Shown here piece after piece: positions 25,902 to 34,162 of a DNA stretch of 64,000 nucleotides; positions within the stretch are counted from its first letter, which is position 1, and each line of letters starts with the position of its first letter. Below the pieces are notes generated by a model. The model searched no databases, was not told where the DNA came from, and was given only the letters and a program-made list of their open reading frames with translations. The stretch comes from JBKBIP01 sp046297495 (GTDB taxonomy: Bacteria; Planctomycetota; Planctomycetia; Gemmatales; Gemmataceae), in the NCBI GenBank assembly GCA_046297495.1, contig JBKBIP010000010.1, positions 1 through 64,000 of the forward strand, given 5' to 3'. The translations under genes and the position numbers were made by a program.

Positions 25902-26573
25902 ATGCCAACCGCCAATAATCCCTTGAAACGCCGTGCTCGCCGCCTGGTGCGGATACTGGCGCAATTATATCCTGACGCCCACTGTGCCTTGCACTATGAA
26001 AATCCGCTTCAGCTGCTCATTGCCACCATCTTATCCGCGCAGTGTACCGATGTCCGAGTCAACCTAGTGACGCCGACTCTGTTCGCGCGCTATCCCGATG
26101 TCCAAGCGTTCGCCACGGCCCAGCCAGCGGAGCTGGAGAAAGCCATTCAATCCACCGGCTTCTTTCGCAACAAGGCGCGCAACATCATCGCTTGCTGTCG
26201 GCAGATTGTCGCGGAGCATGGCGGCCAGGTGCCCCATTCCCTCGACGCTCTCGTTCGGCTGCCCGGCGTGGGCCGCAAAACGGCGAATGTCATTCTGGGC
26301 AATGCGTTCGACGTGCCGGGGATCACCGTGGATACCCACGTGGGCCGGCTCAGCCGCCGCCTTGGCTTAACGACGCACACCGATCCGAAGAAAGTGGAAC
26401 AAGACTTGATGGCGCTGATTCCGAAGCCAGACTGGACTATGTTTAGTCACCGCATGATCTTTCACGGCCGACAAGTCTGTTTCGCCCGCAAGCCAAACTG
26501 CAGCGGCTGTAAGTTGCTCAAACTCTGCCCCCGCGTCGGTGTCGCCACCCCCGCGCCGCCAGCGAACAGCTAA
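25902..26573 (+). CDS. nth: Endonuclease III
   Basis: Base-excision repair glycosylase/AP lyase for oxidised pyrimidines. It has 223 residues. The helix-hairpin-helix is LPGVGRKTANVIL near residue 123, the catalytic Lys lies there and the catalytic Asp in GITVDTHVGRLSRRL; the C-terminal [4Fe-4S] cluster ligands are Cys in VCFARKPNCSGCKLLKLCP with spacing C-x6-C-x2-C-x5-C. LLIATILSAQCTDVRVN is the substrate-side helix. It is monocistronic, ending about 90 bases before tRNA-Ser. Confidence 0.96.
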   Translation: MPTANNPLKRRARRLVRILAQLYPDAHCALHYENPLQLLIATILSAQCTDVRVNLVTPTLFARYPDVQAFATAQPAELEKAIQSTGFFRNKARNIIACCRQIVAEHGGQVPHSLDALVRLPGVGRKTANVILGNAFDVPGITVDTHVGRLSRRLGLTTHTDPKKVEQDLMALIPKPDWTMFSHRMIFHGRQVCFARKPNCSGCKLLKLCPRVGVATPAPPANS

Positions 26574-26660
26574 TTCCTGTCCTTCCCGCAAACCGTGGCC
26601 GTCCAGGGTTGTCAGGCAACATTGGGCCTGTTAAACTAATTTCACCTGAAGAAGCGTTCC

Positions 26661-26749
26661 GGAGAGGTGGCTGAGTGGCCGAAAGCACCGCTTTGCTAAA
26701 GCGGCGTGGGGGTCAAACCCCACCGCGGGTTCGAATCCCGCCCTCTCCG
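26661..26749 (+). tRNA. tRNA-Ser (anticodon GCT)
   Basis: Acceptor arms ggagagg (26661-26667) and cctctcc (26742-26748) pair fully, followed by discriminator G. The anticodon stem ccgct/agcgg encloses ttgctaa with GCT at 26695-26697. A long variable arm (gcgtgggggtcaaaccccac) and T-arm gcgggttcgaatcccgc mark a class II serine tRNA. CCA is not encoded. Its 3' end is duplicated at 27303-27320. Confidence 0.96.
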
Positions 26750-27060
26750 CTGGACGCATGTGCAGTATGTCGCAGTGATTCGCACGGGGTGGCACAAGTG
26801 GCCACCCTGTCGCCGTTTACGGTCTGGGTCTGCGAGTCGCTGCCGTTCCCCGCCGCTGCTTGCTGCACCGCTTTTTGCAGCGCGACTGCATCGCTTTTTG
26901 CAGCGCCTGCGGCCCGCTCGAAATGCTCGTCCGTCGTCTGGGCGTAGTGCTTCAGGCTCACCTTGGCGTCGCGCCCCATCCACAGCGCGACCACGTGAAC
27001 CGGGAACTCCGCCAGAAGTTCCGTCTCGCGGCTTGAACACAGGTTGTGGAAAATCGGGAC
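26713..27060 (-). pseudogene. Tyrosine recombinase/integrase, C-terminal remnant
   Basis: Translation of the minus strand gives IFHNLCSSRETELLAEF, then VVALWMGRDAKVSLKHYAQ and TTDEHFERA. This matches the end of planctomycete phage-type integrases, with the box II region and the catalytic Tyr in HYAQ. Upstream sequence in the same frame is not integrase-like and there is no N-terminal or core-binding domain, so the gene is broken. The nearest reading start is an internal GTG at 26994. It lies directly beside the tRNA-Ser attachment site, with its 3' end running into the tRNA, as expected for an integrase reading towards its att site. Confidence 0.75.
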
Positions 27061-27140
27061 GGGTGGTGAGTGCGTCTCCCGTCCCGACCGGCCGCGTTGA
27101 ACGATCCGACTGACCGGCCGACGGTTGCCAATCCATTGTC

Positions 27141-27260
27141 CTAATGCGACCGCACCAGAGCCAGGAGGGCCAGCTTGATCGGGTTTGGAAAGTCCGGCCA
27201 GGAATGTACAACCTGCAGCAACTCGGGATCGGTGATCGCCGGTGCAGCGCTTATTGCAGC
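27141..27260 (-). pseudogene. C-terminal fragment of a second element gene
   Basis: One minus-strand frame reads ITDPELLQVVHSWPDFPNP and then IKLALLALVRSH before a stop at 27141. This pattern (acidic start, Trp-Pro, terminal hydrophobic helix) resembles the tails of accessory genes found beside integrases in planctomycetes. No start or upstream domain is present. The parent family is not identified. Confidence 0.4.
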
Positions 27261-27302
27261 GCGATCTTGTAGAATCGCGGCATTCGCGGGAGTTTTGTGG
27301 GT

Positions 27303-27320
27303 GGTTCGAATCCCGCCCTC
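27303..27320 (+). repeat. Distal attachment-site repeat
   Basis: Eighteen bases identical to the tRNA-Ser T-arm and acceptor start (26728-26745). It marks the far end of the decayed element. Confidence 0.75.
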
Positions 27321-27423
27321 GGGTAGTCTTCGAGTCTGTCCGATCCGCTTGGCAAGGGGTGCCCGTTCCTAGTCAAGGGCGTTCGCCCTTGGTCGGGATG
27401 GTCCCCCACCGCATCCGCCCCGA

Positions 27424-27452
27424 AAAGGGCGGCAGTGTTTCTGCTGCCCTTT
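27424..27452. repeat. 12-bp hairpin in the gene-free stretch after the element
   Basis: Arms 27424-27435 and 27441-27452 pair with one G-U and a 5-base loop. The rest of 27321-27483 contains one more small inverted repeat (caagggcgttcgcccttgg) and no gene I can support. Confidence 0.5.
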
Positions 27453-27483
27453 CAGGGTTGGTAAGCAGCTTGTTGGCGCGTCC

Positions 27484-27514
27484 AAAAATAAAGAGCGAGG
27501 GATGCCCCCCTCGC
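27484..27514 (-). terminator. Rho-independent terminator of rpmA
   Basis: On the minus strand gcgaggg and ccctcgc (27495-27501 with 27508-27514) form a 7-bp stem with a 6-base loop, followed by tctttattttt. It lies 30 bases after the rpmA stop. Confidence 0.8.
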
Positions 27515-27543
27515 CCTGTCATGAATCAATTTATTCTGGCATA

Positions 27544-27801
27544 TCAATTACTGGACACTTGCTGCCGGACGTTGACGCGCTTGCCGCCGCGATCGAATTC
27601 GACCACGCCATCGGCGAGGGCGAACAGGGTGTCATCCCGCCCGCGACCGACGTTGCGGCCTGGCAGAAAGCGCGTGCCGCGTTGCCGGACGATGATGCCC
27701 CCCGCCCGAATGCGGGAGCCGCCATACACCTTCACGCCTAACCGTTGGGCGTTGGAGTCGCGCCCGTTGCGCGATGAACCTTGACCTTTTTTATGAGCCA
27801 T
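27544..27801 (-). CDS. rpmA: 50S ribosomal protein L27
   Basis: Ribosomal protein of 85 residues whose N-terminus reaches the peptidyl-transferase centre. It begins MAHKKGQGSSRNGRDS and continues QRLGVKVYGGSRIRAG and GTRFLPGRNVGRGRDDTLF, the standard L27 pattern; there is no N-terminal cleavable extension of the Firmicutes type. The usual partner rplU (L21) and obgE are not adjacent, so rpmA stands alone here. A clear terminator follows. Confidence 0.97.
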   Translation of the reverse strand: MAHKKGQGSSRNGRDSNAQRLGVKVYGGSRIRAGGIIVRQRGTRFLPGRNVGRGRDDTLFALADGVVEFDRGGKRVNVRQQVSSN

Positions 27802-27873
27802 GATGTCCTCGTCGTTGCGTATGCTTAACGTTTCCGTGAAGTTAATGTATCAACTATCTCATGCGGGGACAGC

Positions 27874-28584
27874 CTACGGCGCGTCGTTCTCGTTGATCGG
27901 CGCGATTTCTGGGACTTTCAGCTTGGAGGCGCGGTACAGCCATTCCGCCGGCGGCACGAAGCGAATCTCCCGCGAATCGAGCATGAATTGATCCCCCAGC
28001 TTGCGGAAGTTCAGTTGCAAGGTCTTGCGGCGCACGACGCCTTGATCATCCACCGACCAACCGTTGGACAAGCCGCTGACAAAGATACTGAAGCGGTTGG
28101 CTTCGGGATCGATGTCGTCCCACATGGCGACGCCGGTGATGGCGCGCGGCACGGCGTCGGGGCGGGACGGCGGAATCGGCTGACTGGCAATCGTCACAGA
28201 ATTTTTGATGTCGTGGTAGCCGGTAGGGTCCTCCACGCGGCGGATGGCTTCCTGGGCCTTGGGCAAGACTTGATCGTGATACACCCCCGGCTTATCGAGC
28301 GTCACCAGCTCGAAATCGGGGATGAACGTGCGCGCCTCGCCGCTGTGATTCACTACTTGATACCACAAATACCACACGATCCGTTTGCCCCGTCCGGGAA
28401 CGTCCACCGTGATCAAGCGCGGGTCCTTGAAGCGAAAGTCCAAGACCCAAATATCTTCCCGATCCAGGACGTTGGTTTGCGGCTTGACTTCCCGCTCATT
28501 GAACGGACCAGTGGATTGCGCGAGGCCCAACGTCCCAACCGCCAGCCCCACCCACACACCTAGGATTCGTCCGGCTCGCACCAT
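27874..28584 (-). CDS. Secreted hypothetical protein
   Basis: A 236-residue protein with an N-terminal signal peptide (MVRAGRILGVWVGLAVGTLG, cleavage near LAQS). The body starts NEREVKPQTNVLDREDIWVL and shows alternating beta-type segments: DVPGRGKRIVWYLWYQVVNH, GVAMWDDIDPEANRFSIFV and SNGWSVDD. No catalytic motif is seen. The pattern is known to me only from planctomycete proteins of unknown function; an immunoglobulin-like or beta-sandwich fold is a guess. A good promoter lies 98-127 bases upstream. rpmA is downstream on the same strand. Confidence 0.8.
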   Translation of the reverse strand: MVRAGRILGVWVGLAVGTLGLAQSTGPFNEREVKPQTNVLDREDIWVLDFRFKDPRLITVDVPGRGKRIVWYLWYQVVNHSGEARTFIPDFELVTLDKPGVYHDQVLPKAQEAIRRVEDPTGYHDIKNSVTIASQPIPPSRPDAVPRAITGVAMWDDIDPEANRFSIFVSGLSNGWSVDDQGVVRRKTLQLNFRKLGDQFMLDSREIRFVPPAEWLYRASKLKVPEIAPINENDAP

Positions 28585-28681
28585 GACCGCACTCCGGGAA
28601 AGTGACCTCTTCCGATTCCAATTTCGTGCCGTGGTCTGTTCCCCCGGCGCAGACCACGCCCGGGGACAACCTCGAAATGGA

Positions 28682-28711
28682 AATATAGCAAGGTGGAAAG
28701 CTCAAGGTCAA
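28682..28711 (-). promoter_or_regulatory. Sigma-70-type promoter
   Basis: On the minus strand TTGACC (28706-28711) and TATATT (28682-28687) are separated by 18 bases. Transcription would start near 28675 and give an 90-base leader before the secreted protein at 28584. The rest of the 28585-28894 gap shows nothing else I can name. Confidence 0.6.
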
Positions 28712-28894
28712 GGCGAAGCCCATACGGCGCGCGTATTGCCGCCGCGCTGGCGCGCGGTTGGTCGCTTTGTCGTGCCCCATGTTGCCCCACAACCCCAAAA
28801 AACGGCGTCCAGCAGGATTCGGATTCAAGATCATGTTGGGAAGTTCCGACATTAAAAAAACGATACATCGACATCTTGGGCTGTCAACGAGTGG

Positions 28895-29701
28895 ATGAAA
28901 ACCGTGTCGTTGCCGAGTCATTTTCCAATCTGGGGCCTGCTCGCCGTGCTGGGGTGGGGATGGGCCGCTTCCGCCAAGGAGCCGGAGGTGGTCATCGTGT
29001 CGCCGCCGCCGCACCAATCGGGGCCGGTCCTGTTCGTCGCCAATGGGGCCGGCGATTTTCGCGGCGCCTCCAAGGCCATTGGCCGGGCCATTCACGAAGC
29101 CCACCTGCCCATCCAGCTCGTGACCTTCGTATGGACGCATGGCTATGGACGAGTCATTCAAGATGTCTGCGACCAAGACAACGTCATCTTCCAAGGGCGG
29201 CGCCTGGCTCAATGGGTGGTGGTCCAGCAGCGCGCCTGCCCCCATCAACCCATCTATCTGCTGGGCCACTGCGCCGGTTGCGCAATTGTCCTGGAAGCCG
29301 CCAAACATCTGCCGCCCTGTTGCGTCGAGCGGGTCTTGCTGCTGGCCCCCTCCGTTTCCAAGCATCACGACCTCAGCGCGGTGCTGCGTTGCGCGCGGCG
29401 GAGCGTCGAGGTGTTCCACAGCAAGCGCGATTGGCTCAGCTTGGGTTTGTTGATGCGCTGCCTGTCGCCGTGGGGACCGAAAGCGGTGCCGTGCGCCGGC
29501 CGCTTTGGTTTCTGTCCAAGCGCCACGCATGACGCCGGTCACGAGCTGACCAAATTACGCCAACATCCCTGGCAACCTACCTTGAAATGCACCGGCTGGG
29601 ACGGCGGCCACTTCACCATTTACAAACAGGGTTACTTGCGCCACTTCATTTTGGACCTGGTCACGGAAGGTGATCCGATCCATTCTGCTTCGCCAGATTG
29701 A
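28895..29701 (+). CDS. Secreted alpha/beta-hydrolase-like protein with Cys at the nucleophile elbow
   Basis: A 268-residue protein with a signal peptide ending near AASAKEPE. The alpha/beta-hydrolase core is recognisable: GPVLFVANGAGDFRGASKA, the nucleophile elbow YLLGHCAGCAIVLEAA, an acid candidate in FHSKRDWLSLG, and the His in WDGGHFTIY. The elbow reads G-H-C-A-G where GxSxG is usual, so Cys replaces Ser, as in dienelactone hydrolases. The Cys content (at least ten) is high for an exported protein and suggests disulfides. The substrate is unknown. It is divergent from the previous gene and followed by DUF1080. Confidence 0.72.
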   Translation: MKTVSLPSHFPIWGLLAVLGWGWAASAKEPEVVIVSPPPHQSGPVLFVANGAGDFRGASKAIGRAIHEAHLPIQLVTFVWTHGYGRVIQDVCDQDNVIFQGRRLAQWVVVQQRACPHQPIYLLGHCAGCAIVLEAAKHLPPCCVERVLLLAPSVSKHHDLSAVLRCARRSVEVFHSKRDWLSLGLLMRCLSPWGPKAVPCAGRFGFCPSATHDAGHELTKLRQHPWQPTLKCTGWDGGHFTIYKQGYLRHFILDLVTEGDPIHSASPD

Positions 29702-29897
29702 GCGGTTGGCGCGCCGCGTCAAAAATCCACGCAAAAGCGATGCCTGTCTACTATCTGCTTCTCTCCAATAACTGCTTTCCTTTTCCGCGCCAGCCGTTAC
29801 ACTGATGGAGGTTCCGTCCGACCGTGGACCGCTGCTGGAATTCGTCCGCGTTGTCTTCCTGCCATCCCTTTGATCTTCCCACTGGAGGTAGCCAAGC

Positions 29898-30542
29898 ATG
29901 TATCGTTGGTTGTTCGTTCCCCTGGTCGTACTGGCATGGGCGGGTGTGACGTGGGCGGAGCCTGTCGCGGATGAGCCGGGGTTCGTCCGCCTGTTCGATG
30001 GCAAGACACTGGAAGGTTGGCAGGGGGATGTCAAGGGATACGTCGTCGAGGATGGCGTGCTGGTCTGCAAAGGGGGCAAGTTGTTCACGAAAGACGAGTA
30101 TGGCGATTTCATCTTCCGCTTTGAGTTCAAGGTGCCGCCAGGGGGCAACAATGGCGTCGGCATCCGCACGCCGTTACAAGGGGACCCGGCTTATGTGGGC
30201 ATGGAAATTCAGATTCTCGATGACGACGCGCCGCGCTACGCTAATCTGAAACCGTATCAATACTGCGGCTCGATCTACGGCGTGGTGCCGGCCCAGCGCG
30301 GTAGCCTCAAGCCGGCGGGGGAATGGAACACCGGCGAGATCACTTGCAAAGGGAGCCAGGTGACTGTCAAGCTTAACGGCAAGGTCGTCGTGGATGCGGA
30401 CATCGCCCCGTTCGCCGACGGCCAGACGCCGGATGGCCGGCCTCACCCCGGCTTGAAACGCACCCAGGGATACATCGGCTTTCTGGGACACGGCGCGCCG
30501 GTCGCATTCCGCAACGTGCGCGTCAAGACATTAGAGAAGTGA
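29898..30542 (+). CDS. Secreted DUF1080 (3-keto-disaccharide hydrolase-type) protein
   Basis: A 214-residue protein with signal peptide MYRWLFVPLVVLAWAG, cleaved near TWAEP. The DUF1080 beta-jelly-roll is clear: GFVRLFDGKTLEGWQGD, GVLVCKGGKLFTKDEYGDF, FEFKVPPGGNNGVGIRT, VGMEIQILDDDAP and GYIGFLGHGAPVAFRNVRV. Members act on glycans; some hydrolyse 3-keto sugars. The downstream gene is a Gfo/Idh/MocA oxidoreductase, whose relatives make 3-keto sugars, so the pair may act on the same substrate. A good ribosome site (ggagg) is 12 bases upstream. Confidence 0.93.
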   Translation: MYRWLFVPLVVLAWAGVTWAEPVADEPGFVRLFDGKTLEGWQGDVKGYVVEDGVLVCKGGKLFTKDEYGDFIFRFEFKVPPGGNNGVGIRTPLQGDPAYVGMEIQILDDDAPRYANLKPYQYCGSIYGVVPAQRGSLKPAGEWNTGEITCKGSQVTVKLNGKVVVDADIAPFADGQTPDGRPHPGLKRTQGYIGFLGHGAPVAFRNVRVKTLEK

Positions 30543-30576
30543 CGGTAAATAATCATTTTAGTTCATGATTCGTCAC

Positions 30577-30606
30577 CGTTTAGCGTGCGAGCCGCAGGCG
30601 AGCAAG
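30577..30606. repeat. 30-base dispersed motif, copy 2
   Basis: Begins cgtttagcgtgcgagccgc, with about five differences from 22569-22598. It lies in the short gap between the DUF1080 gene and the Gfo/Idh gene. Confidence 0.5.
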
Positions 30607-30633
30607 CACTATACTTCAGCAGAGGATATTTTT

Positions 30634-31962
30634 ATGACACAATCCATCCATCGTCGGGATTTCCTCGGCGGCACGTTGTCCGCTGGCCTGCTGGCCGCCA
30701 TTCATGTCAATCCAACGCCGGCCGCGGACAGCCAATCGCCCAATGAAAAACTCAATATCGCCTTCGTCGGCGTGGGGAACAAGGGCTGGGGCAACGTGGC
30801 TCAGCTGCGCAATGAGAACGTGGCGGTGCTGTGCGATGTGGACACCAACTTCCTCGGCAAAGCGGCGGAACAATTCCCCAAGGCGAAGCAGTACCGCGAC
30901 TATCGCCGAATGCTCGACGCCGAACATAAGAACATCGATGCCGTGGTCGTGTCCACCGCCGACCATTCGCACGCCGGGCCGACGGCGCTGGCGATCACCT
31001 TGGGCAAGCACGTCTATTGTGAAAAGCCGTTGACCCACACCGTCGCCGAGGCGCGCCACCTCGCCCAGCTCGCCGCCAAGCACAAGGTCGTCACGCAGAT
31101 GGGGACGCAGGTTCACGCCAGCGGCAACTATCGCCGGGTCGTCGAGATGATCCAGAGCGGGGCCATTGGCAAGGTGCATGAAGTGTACAACTGGTGCAAC
31201 AAGGATTGGTCGGGCGGGAAGTTCGCGCCGAGCGGTCAACCGGCGCCTTCCTACGTCGATTGGGACCTGTGGCTAGGACCAGCCCAAGAACGCCCCTACT
31301 CACCGGGGATTCATCCATTTCACTGGCGGCGTTTCTGGGAGTACGGCACCGGCACCTTTGGCGATATGGCCGCCCACATCATGGACCTGCCCTTCTGGGC
31401 GCTGGGGCTGCGCTATCCGACCTCGGTGGTCGCCGAAGGGGCGCCGGTTGATCCGGTTGGGGCGGCGCGCTGGGTGATGGCCCGCTATGAGTTCCCCGCG
31501 CGCGGCGCGCAACCGCCGGTGTCGTTCTTCTGGTCCGATGGCGGTCATCATCATGACATCGTGAAGAAGACCGAGGATTACAACGGCAAAGCGCTGAGTA
31601 CCTGGGGGCTGGGGGTCCTGTTCGTCGGCGACAAAGGGATGCTGGCGGCGGATTACGGGCGACTCATGCTGTTGCCGAAGAGGCAATTTGAAGGCTACCA
31701 GCCCCCCAAGCCGACGATCCCCAACTCCATCGGCCATTGGAACGAATGGGCCAACGCCTGCAAGACCGCTGGCCCGACGACCTGCAACTTCGACTACGCC
31801 GGCGCCTTGACTGAAACTATTCTGCTCGGCGTGGTCGCCTATCGCGCCGGCGAAAAGCTGGAATGGGATGCCGAGCAATTGAAAGTCAGCAACACGTCGA
31901 AAGCCGATGAGCTGTTGACCAAGAAATACCGCAAGGGATTTGAAGTGGTGGGATTACAATAG
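30634..31962 (+). CDS. Gfo/Idh/MocA-family oxidoreductase, Tat-exported
   Basis: NAD(P)-dependent sugar or inositol dehydrogenase-like protein of 442 residues. The start at 30634 follows agagga and gives a twin-arginine signal (HRRDFLGGTLSAGLLAAI); the 23-residue longer reading is less likely. The Rossmann domain has LNIAFVGVGNKGWGN and the family signature KHVYCEKPLTHTVAEAR. WDLWLGPAQERPY, WEYGTGTFGDMAAHIMD and the His in that block are typical of the planctomycete subgroup. It is exported with bound cofactor. It probably forms a unit with DUF1080 upstream. Substrate unknown. Confidence 0.95.
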   Translation: MTQSIHRRDFLGGTLSAGLLAAIHVNPTPAADSQSPNEKLNIAFVGVGNKGWGNVAQLRNENVAVLCDVDTNFLGKAAEQFPKAKQYRDYRRMLDAEHKNIDAVVVSTADHSHAGPTALAITLGKHVYCEKPLTHTVAEARHLAQLAAKHKVVTQMGTQVHASGNYRRVVEMIQSGAIGKVHEVYNWCNKDWSGGKFAPSGQPAPSYVDWDLWLGPAQERPYSPGIHPFHWRRFWEYGTGTFGDMAAHIMDLPFWALGLRYPTSVVAEGAPVDPVGAARWVMARYEFPARGAQPPVSFFWSDGGHHHDIVKKTEDYNGKALSTWGLGVLFVGDKGMLAADYGRLMLLPKRQFEGYQPPKPTIPNSIGHWNEWANACKTAGPTTCNFDYAGALTETILLGVVAYRAGEKLEWDAEQLKVSNTSKADELLTKKYRKGFEVVGLQ

Positions 31963-31980
31963 AGGTCGTCCGATAAGCCT

Positions 31981-32003
31981 CTCTCCTCCTAGTAGGAGGA
32001 GAG
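31981..32003. repeat. Perfect 10-bp hairpin after the oxidoreductase gene
   Basis: ctctcctcct (31981-31990) and aggaggagag (31994-32003) pair completely around a 3-base loop (agt). It sits just before a true terminator, so transcripts of the upstream gene would end in two hairpins. Confidence 0.6.
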
Positions 32004-32027
32004 GGGAGATGTTCGGAATGATATGCC

Positions 32028-32065
32028 GGCGAGCGGCGGGAGGTCCCCCCGCTCGCCTTTCTTTT
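32028..32065 (+). terminator. Rho-independent terminator
   Basis: ggcgagcgg (32028-32036) pairs with ccgctcgcc (32049-32057), extended by ggg/ccc across one mismatch, then tttctttt. It ends the Gfo/Idh gene two bases before the convergent glmS stop. Confidence 0.85.
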
Positions 32066-32066
32066 G

Positions 32067-33902
32067 CTATTCGACAGTCACACTCTTGGCCAGATTGCGC
32101 GGCTTATCCACGTCACAGCCGCGCAGGACGGCGATGTGATAGGCCAGCAGTTGCAACGGGATGACCGTGGTGAGCGGCTGCAAATAATCCGGCACTTCAG
32201 GGACGTAAATCACATCGTCGGCGCGGGTGGCGACTTCCTCATCCCCTTCGGTGGCGATGGCGATGATCGGGCCGCCGCGGGCCTTGATCTCCTCCAAGTT
32301 ACTCATCACTTTGTCGAACACGGCGCCGCGCGAAGCAAGGAATACCGAAGGGGTGTCGCTGTCCACCAAGGCAATGGGGCCGTGCTTCATCTCGGCGGCG
32401 GGGTAGCCCTCGGCGTGGATGTAGCTGATTTCCTTCAGCTTCAGCGCCCCCTCCAGGGCCACCGGATAGAGATATTGCCGGCCCAGATACAAGAAATTGT
32501 TCACCCGGTAGTAGCGTTCGGCCACCCGCTTGACTTCATCATGGCAGTGCAGCGTGCGGCGGATGACATCGGGCAGGGACCGCATCTCCTCGATCATGCG
32601 CGTGCCTTGCACGCTCGACAGATGGCGAATCCGGCCAAAATACAGGGCGAGCATGCTCAAAACGAGCACTTGTGAACTAAACGCCTTGGTACTTGCCACT
32701 CCAATTTCCGGCCCCGCGTGCAGATAGACCCCGCCGTCCGATTCGCGGGCGATGGTGCTGCCCACGACGTTGCAGATGGCCAAGGTCGGATGCCCCTTGC
32801 GCTTCGATTCACGCAGGGCGGCCAGGGTGTCGGCGGTCTCCCCGGATTGCGTGATGGCGATGACAATGGTATTGCGATCAATGGGCGGGTTGCGATAGCG
32901 AAATTCGCTGGCGTATTCCACTTCGACCGGGATGCGGGCAAATTCCTCGAAGAGGTATTCCCCCACCAAGGCCGCGTGGTAGCTGGTGCCGCAAGCGGTG
33001 AGAATGATCCGCTCGGCCCGGCGCAGCTGTTGACTATCGAGGTTCAAACCGCCGAAGTGGGCAGTGGCGTCGGCGTCGCTGAAGCGGCCGCGCATGGCGT
33101 TTTCCAGCGATTCGGGCTGTTCGTAGATTTCCTTGAGCATGTAGTGCTCGAAGGTGGCCTTGTCCGCTTCGACCGGATCCCAGTCGATGACCTGGATGCT
33201 GGCCTCCACGCGGGTTCGTTCCTGATCGAGAATTTGCCAATCGTTGGCCGTCAGCACGCACATTTGATGATCGTGCAAATAGACCACGCGCTCGGTGTTG
33301 TTGAGCAAGGCGGTTGGATCGCTGGCCAGGAAATGCTCCCCCTGACCGACGCCGAGCACGAGCGGACTCCCCAAGCGAGCGCCCACGATCAGATCAGGAT
33401 TCTGGGGGCTGACCACGGCCAGCCCATACGTCCCTTTCACTTGCGTCAACGCCCGCCGCACCGCCTCGATCAGGTCGCCGTCGGTGTTGATCAATTCCAG
33501 GGCTATGAGGTGAGCGATGACCTCGGTGTCGGTGTCACTATGAAATAACACCCCTTCATCGAGCAATTGGCGTTTCAGCGCCTGATAATTTTCGATGACG
33601 CCGTTATGGACGACCGCCACCGTCCCCTCGCCGCCAATGTGTGGGTGGGCGTTGTCATCGGTGGCTGGCCCATGCGTGGCCCAGCGCGTGTGGCTAATCC
33701 CCAAGGTCCCCGCGATGGGGCGCGTGCTGAGATAGTCCACCAAGTCAGCGACTCGGCCCGCCCGTTTGCGCAGATGCAGGCGATCCCCCGTCACCGTCGC
33801 CAACCCGGCACTATCGTAGCCGCGGTACTCCAAACGCCGTAAACCTTCCATCAGGATCGGTTCCGCTTCCCGGAAACCGACGTAACCAACAATGCCGCAC
33901 AA
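32067..33902 (-). CDS. glmS: Glutamine-fructose-6-phosphate aminotransferase
   Basis: Makes glucosamine-6-phosphate for peptidoglycan and lipopolysaccharide. The correct start is TTG at 33900-33902: it is preceded by aaggagg 8 bases upstream, puts Cys directly after the initiator (CGIVGYVG, the glutaminase nucleophile) and yields 611 residues, the family length. A longer ATG-type reading to 34094 would bury that Cys and make an inactive amidotransferase. Other blocks: HTRWATHGP, HNGVIENYQALK, then two SIS domains with GTSYHAALV, TQSGETADTLAAL and the C-terminal LAKSVTVE. No glmS ribozyme is seen upstream. Confidence 0.96.
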   Translation of the reverse strand: MCGIVGYVGFREAEPILMEGLRRLEYRGYDSAGLATVTGDRLHLRKRAGRVADLVDYLSTRPIAGTLGISHTRWATHGPATDDNAHPHIGGEGTVAVVHNGVIENYQALKRQLLDEGVLFHSDTDTEVIAHLIALELINTDGDLIEAVRRALTQVKGTYGLAVVSPQNPDLIVGARLGSPLVLGVGQGEHFLASDPTALLNNTERVVYLHDHQMCVLTANDWQILDQERTRVEASIQVIDWDPVEADKATFEHYMLKEIYEQPESLENAMRGRFSDADATAHFGGLNLDSQQLRRAERIILTACGTSYHAALVGEYLFEEFARIPVEVEYASEFRYRNPPIDRNTIVIAITQSGETADTLAALRESKRKGHPTLAICNVVGSTIARESDGGVYLHAGPEIGVASTKAFSSQVLVLSMLALYFGRIRHLSSVQGTRMIEEMRSLPDVIRRTLHCHDEVKRVAERYYRVNNFLYLGRQYLYPVALEGALKLKEISYIHAEGYPAAEMKHGPIALVDSDTPSVFLASRGAVFDKVMSNLEEIKARGGPIIAIATEGDEEVATRADDVIYVPEVPDYLQPLTTVIPLQLLAYHIAVLRGCDVDKPRNLAKSVTVE

Positions 33903-34162
33903 ATTACGTTCCTCCTTGAACAGCGGGGCCGTACCGGCAGCGGTTCCAGTTCCCCCCGAACCGGGCCGGAAAATTGCACGTTTCATCCACGGAGAGAGAG
34001 GCGGGAATGCGACAACTAGCGAGCACATCCGAGGCGGATAGCGAGATATACCGATTTGAAAAATTTCCAGCAACAGCGCTTCTTGCCCTGGCAAGGCAGC
34101 CCGGCTATGGTAGCTGCGTTAGCCTGGGGAAGCTGGACTCCGTGGAGAAAGATCACCGCAAC

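Larger units (their letters stand above)
26728..27320. mobile_element. Decayed integrative element in the tRNA-Ser 3' end
   Basis: An 18-base direct repeat (ggttcgaatcccgccctc) occurs in the tRNA T-arm (26728-26745) and again at 27303-27320. The enclosed 557 bases contain the C-terminal end of a tyrosine integrase and a second gene tail, both without intact reading frames. This is the layout of an element that inserted into the tRNA gene and later lost most of its content. Confidence 0.75.

Noticed and set aside
33903..34094. Upstream extension of glmS
   Set aside because: It would block the N-terminal Cys needed for glutaminase activity.
33900..34162. glmS ribozyme or riboswitch before glmS
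   Set aside because: The leader is short and shared with a divergent gene; no ribozyme core is recognisable.
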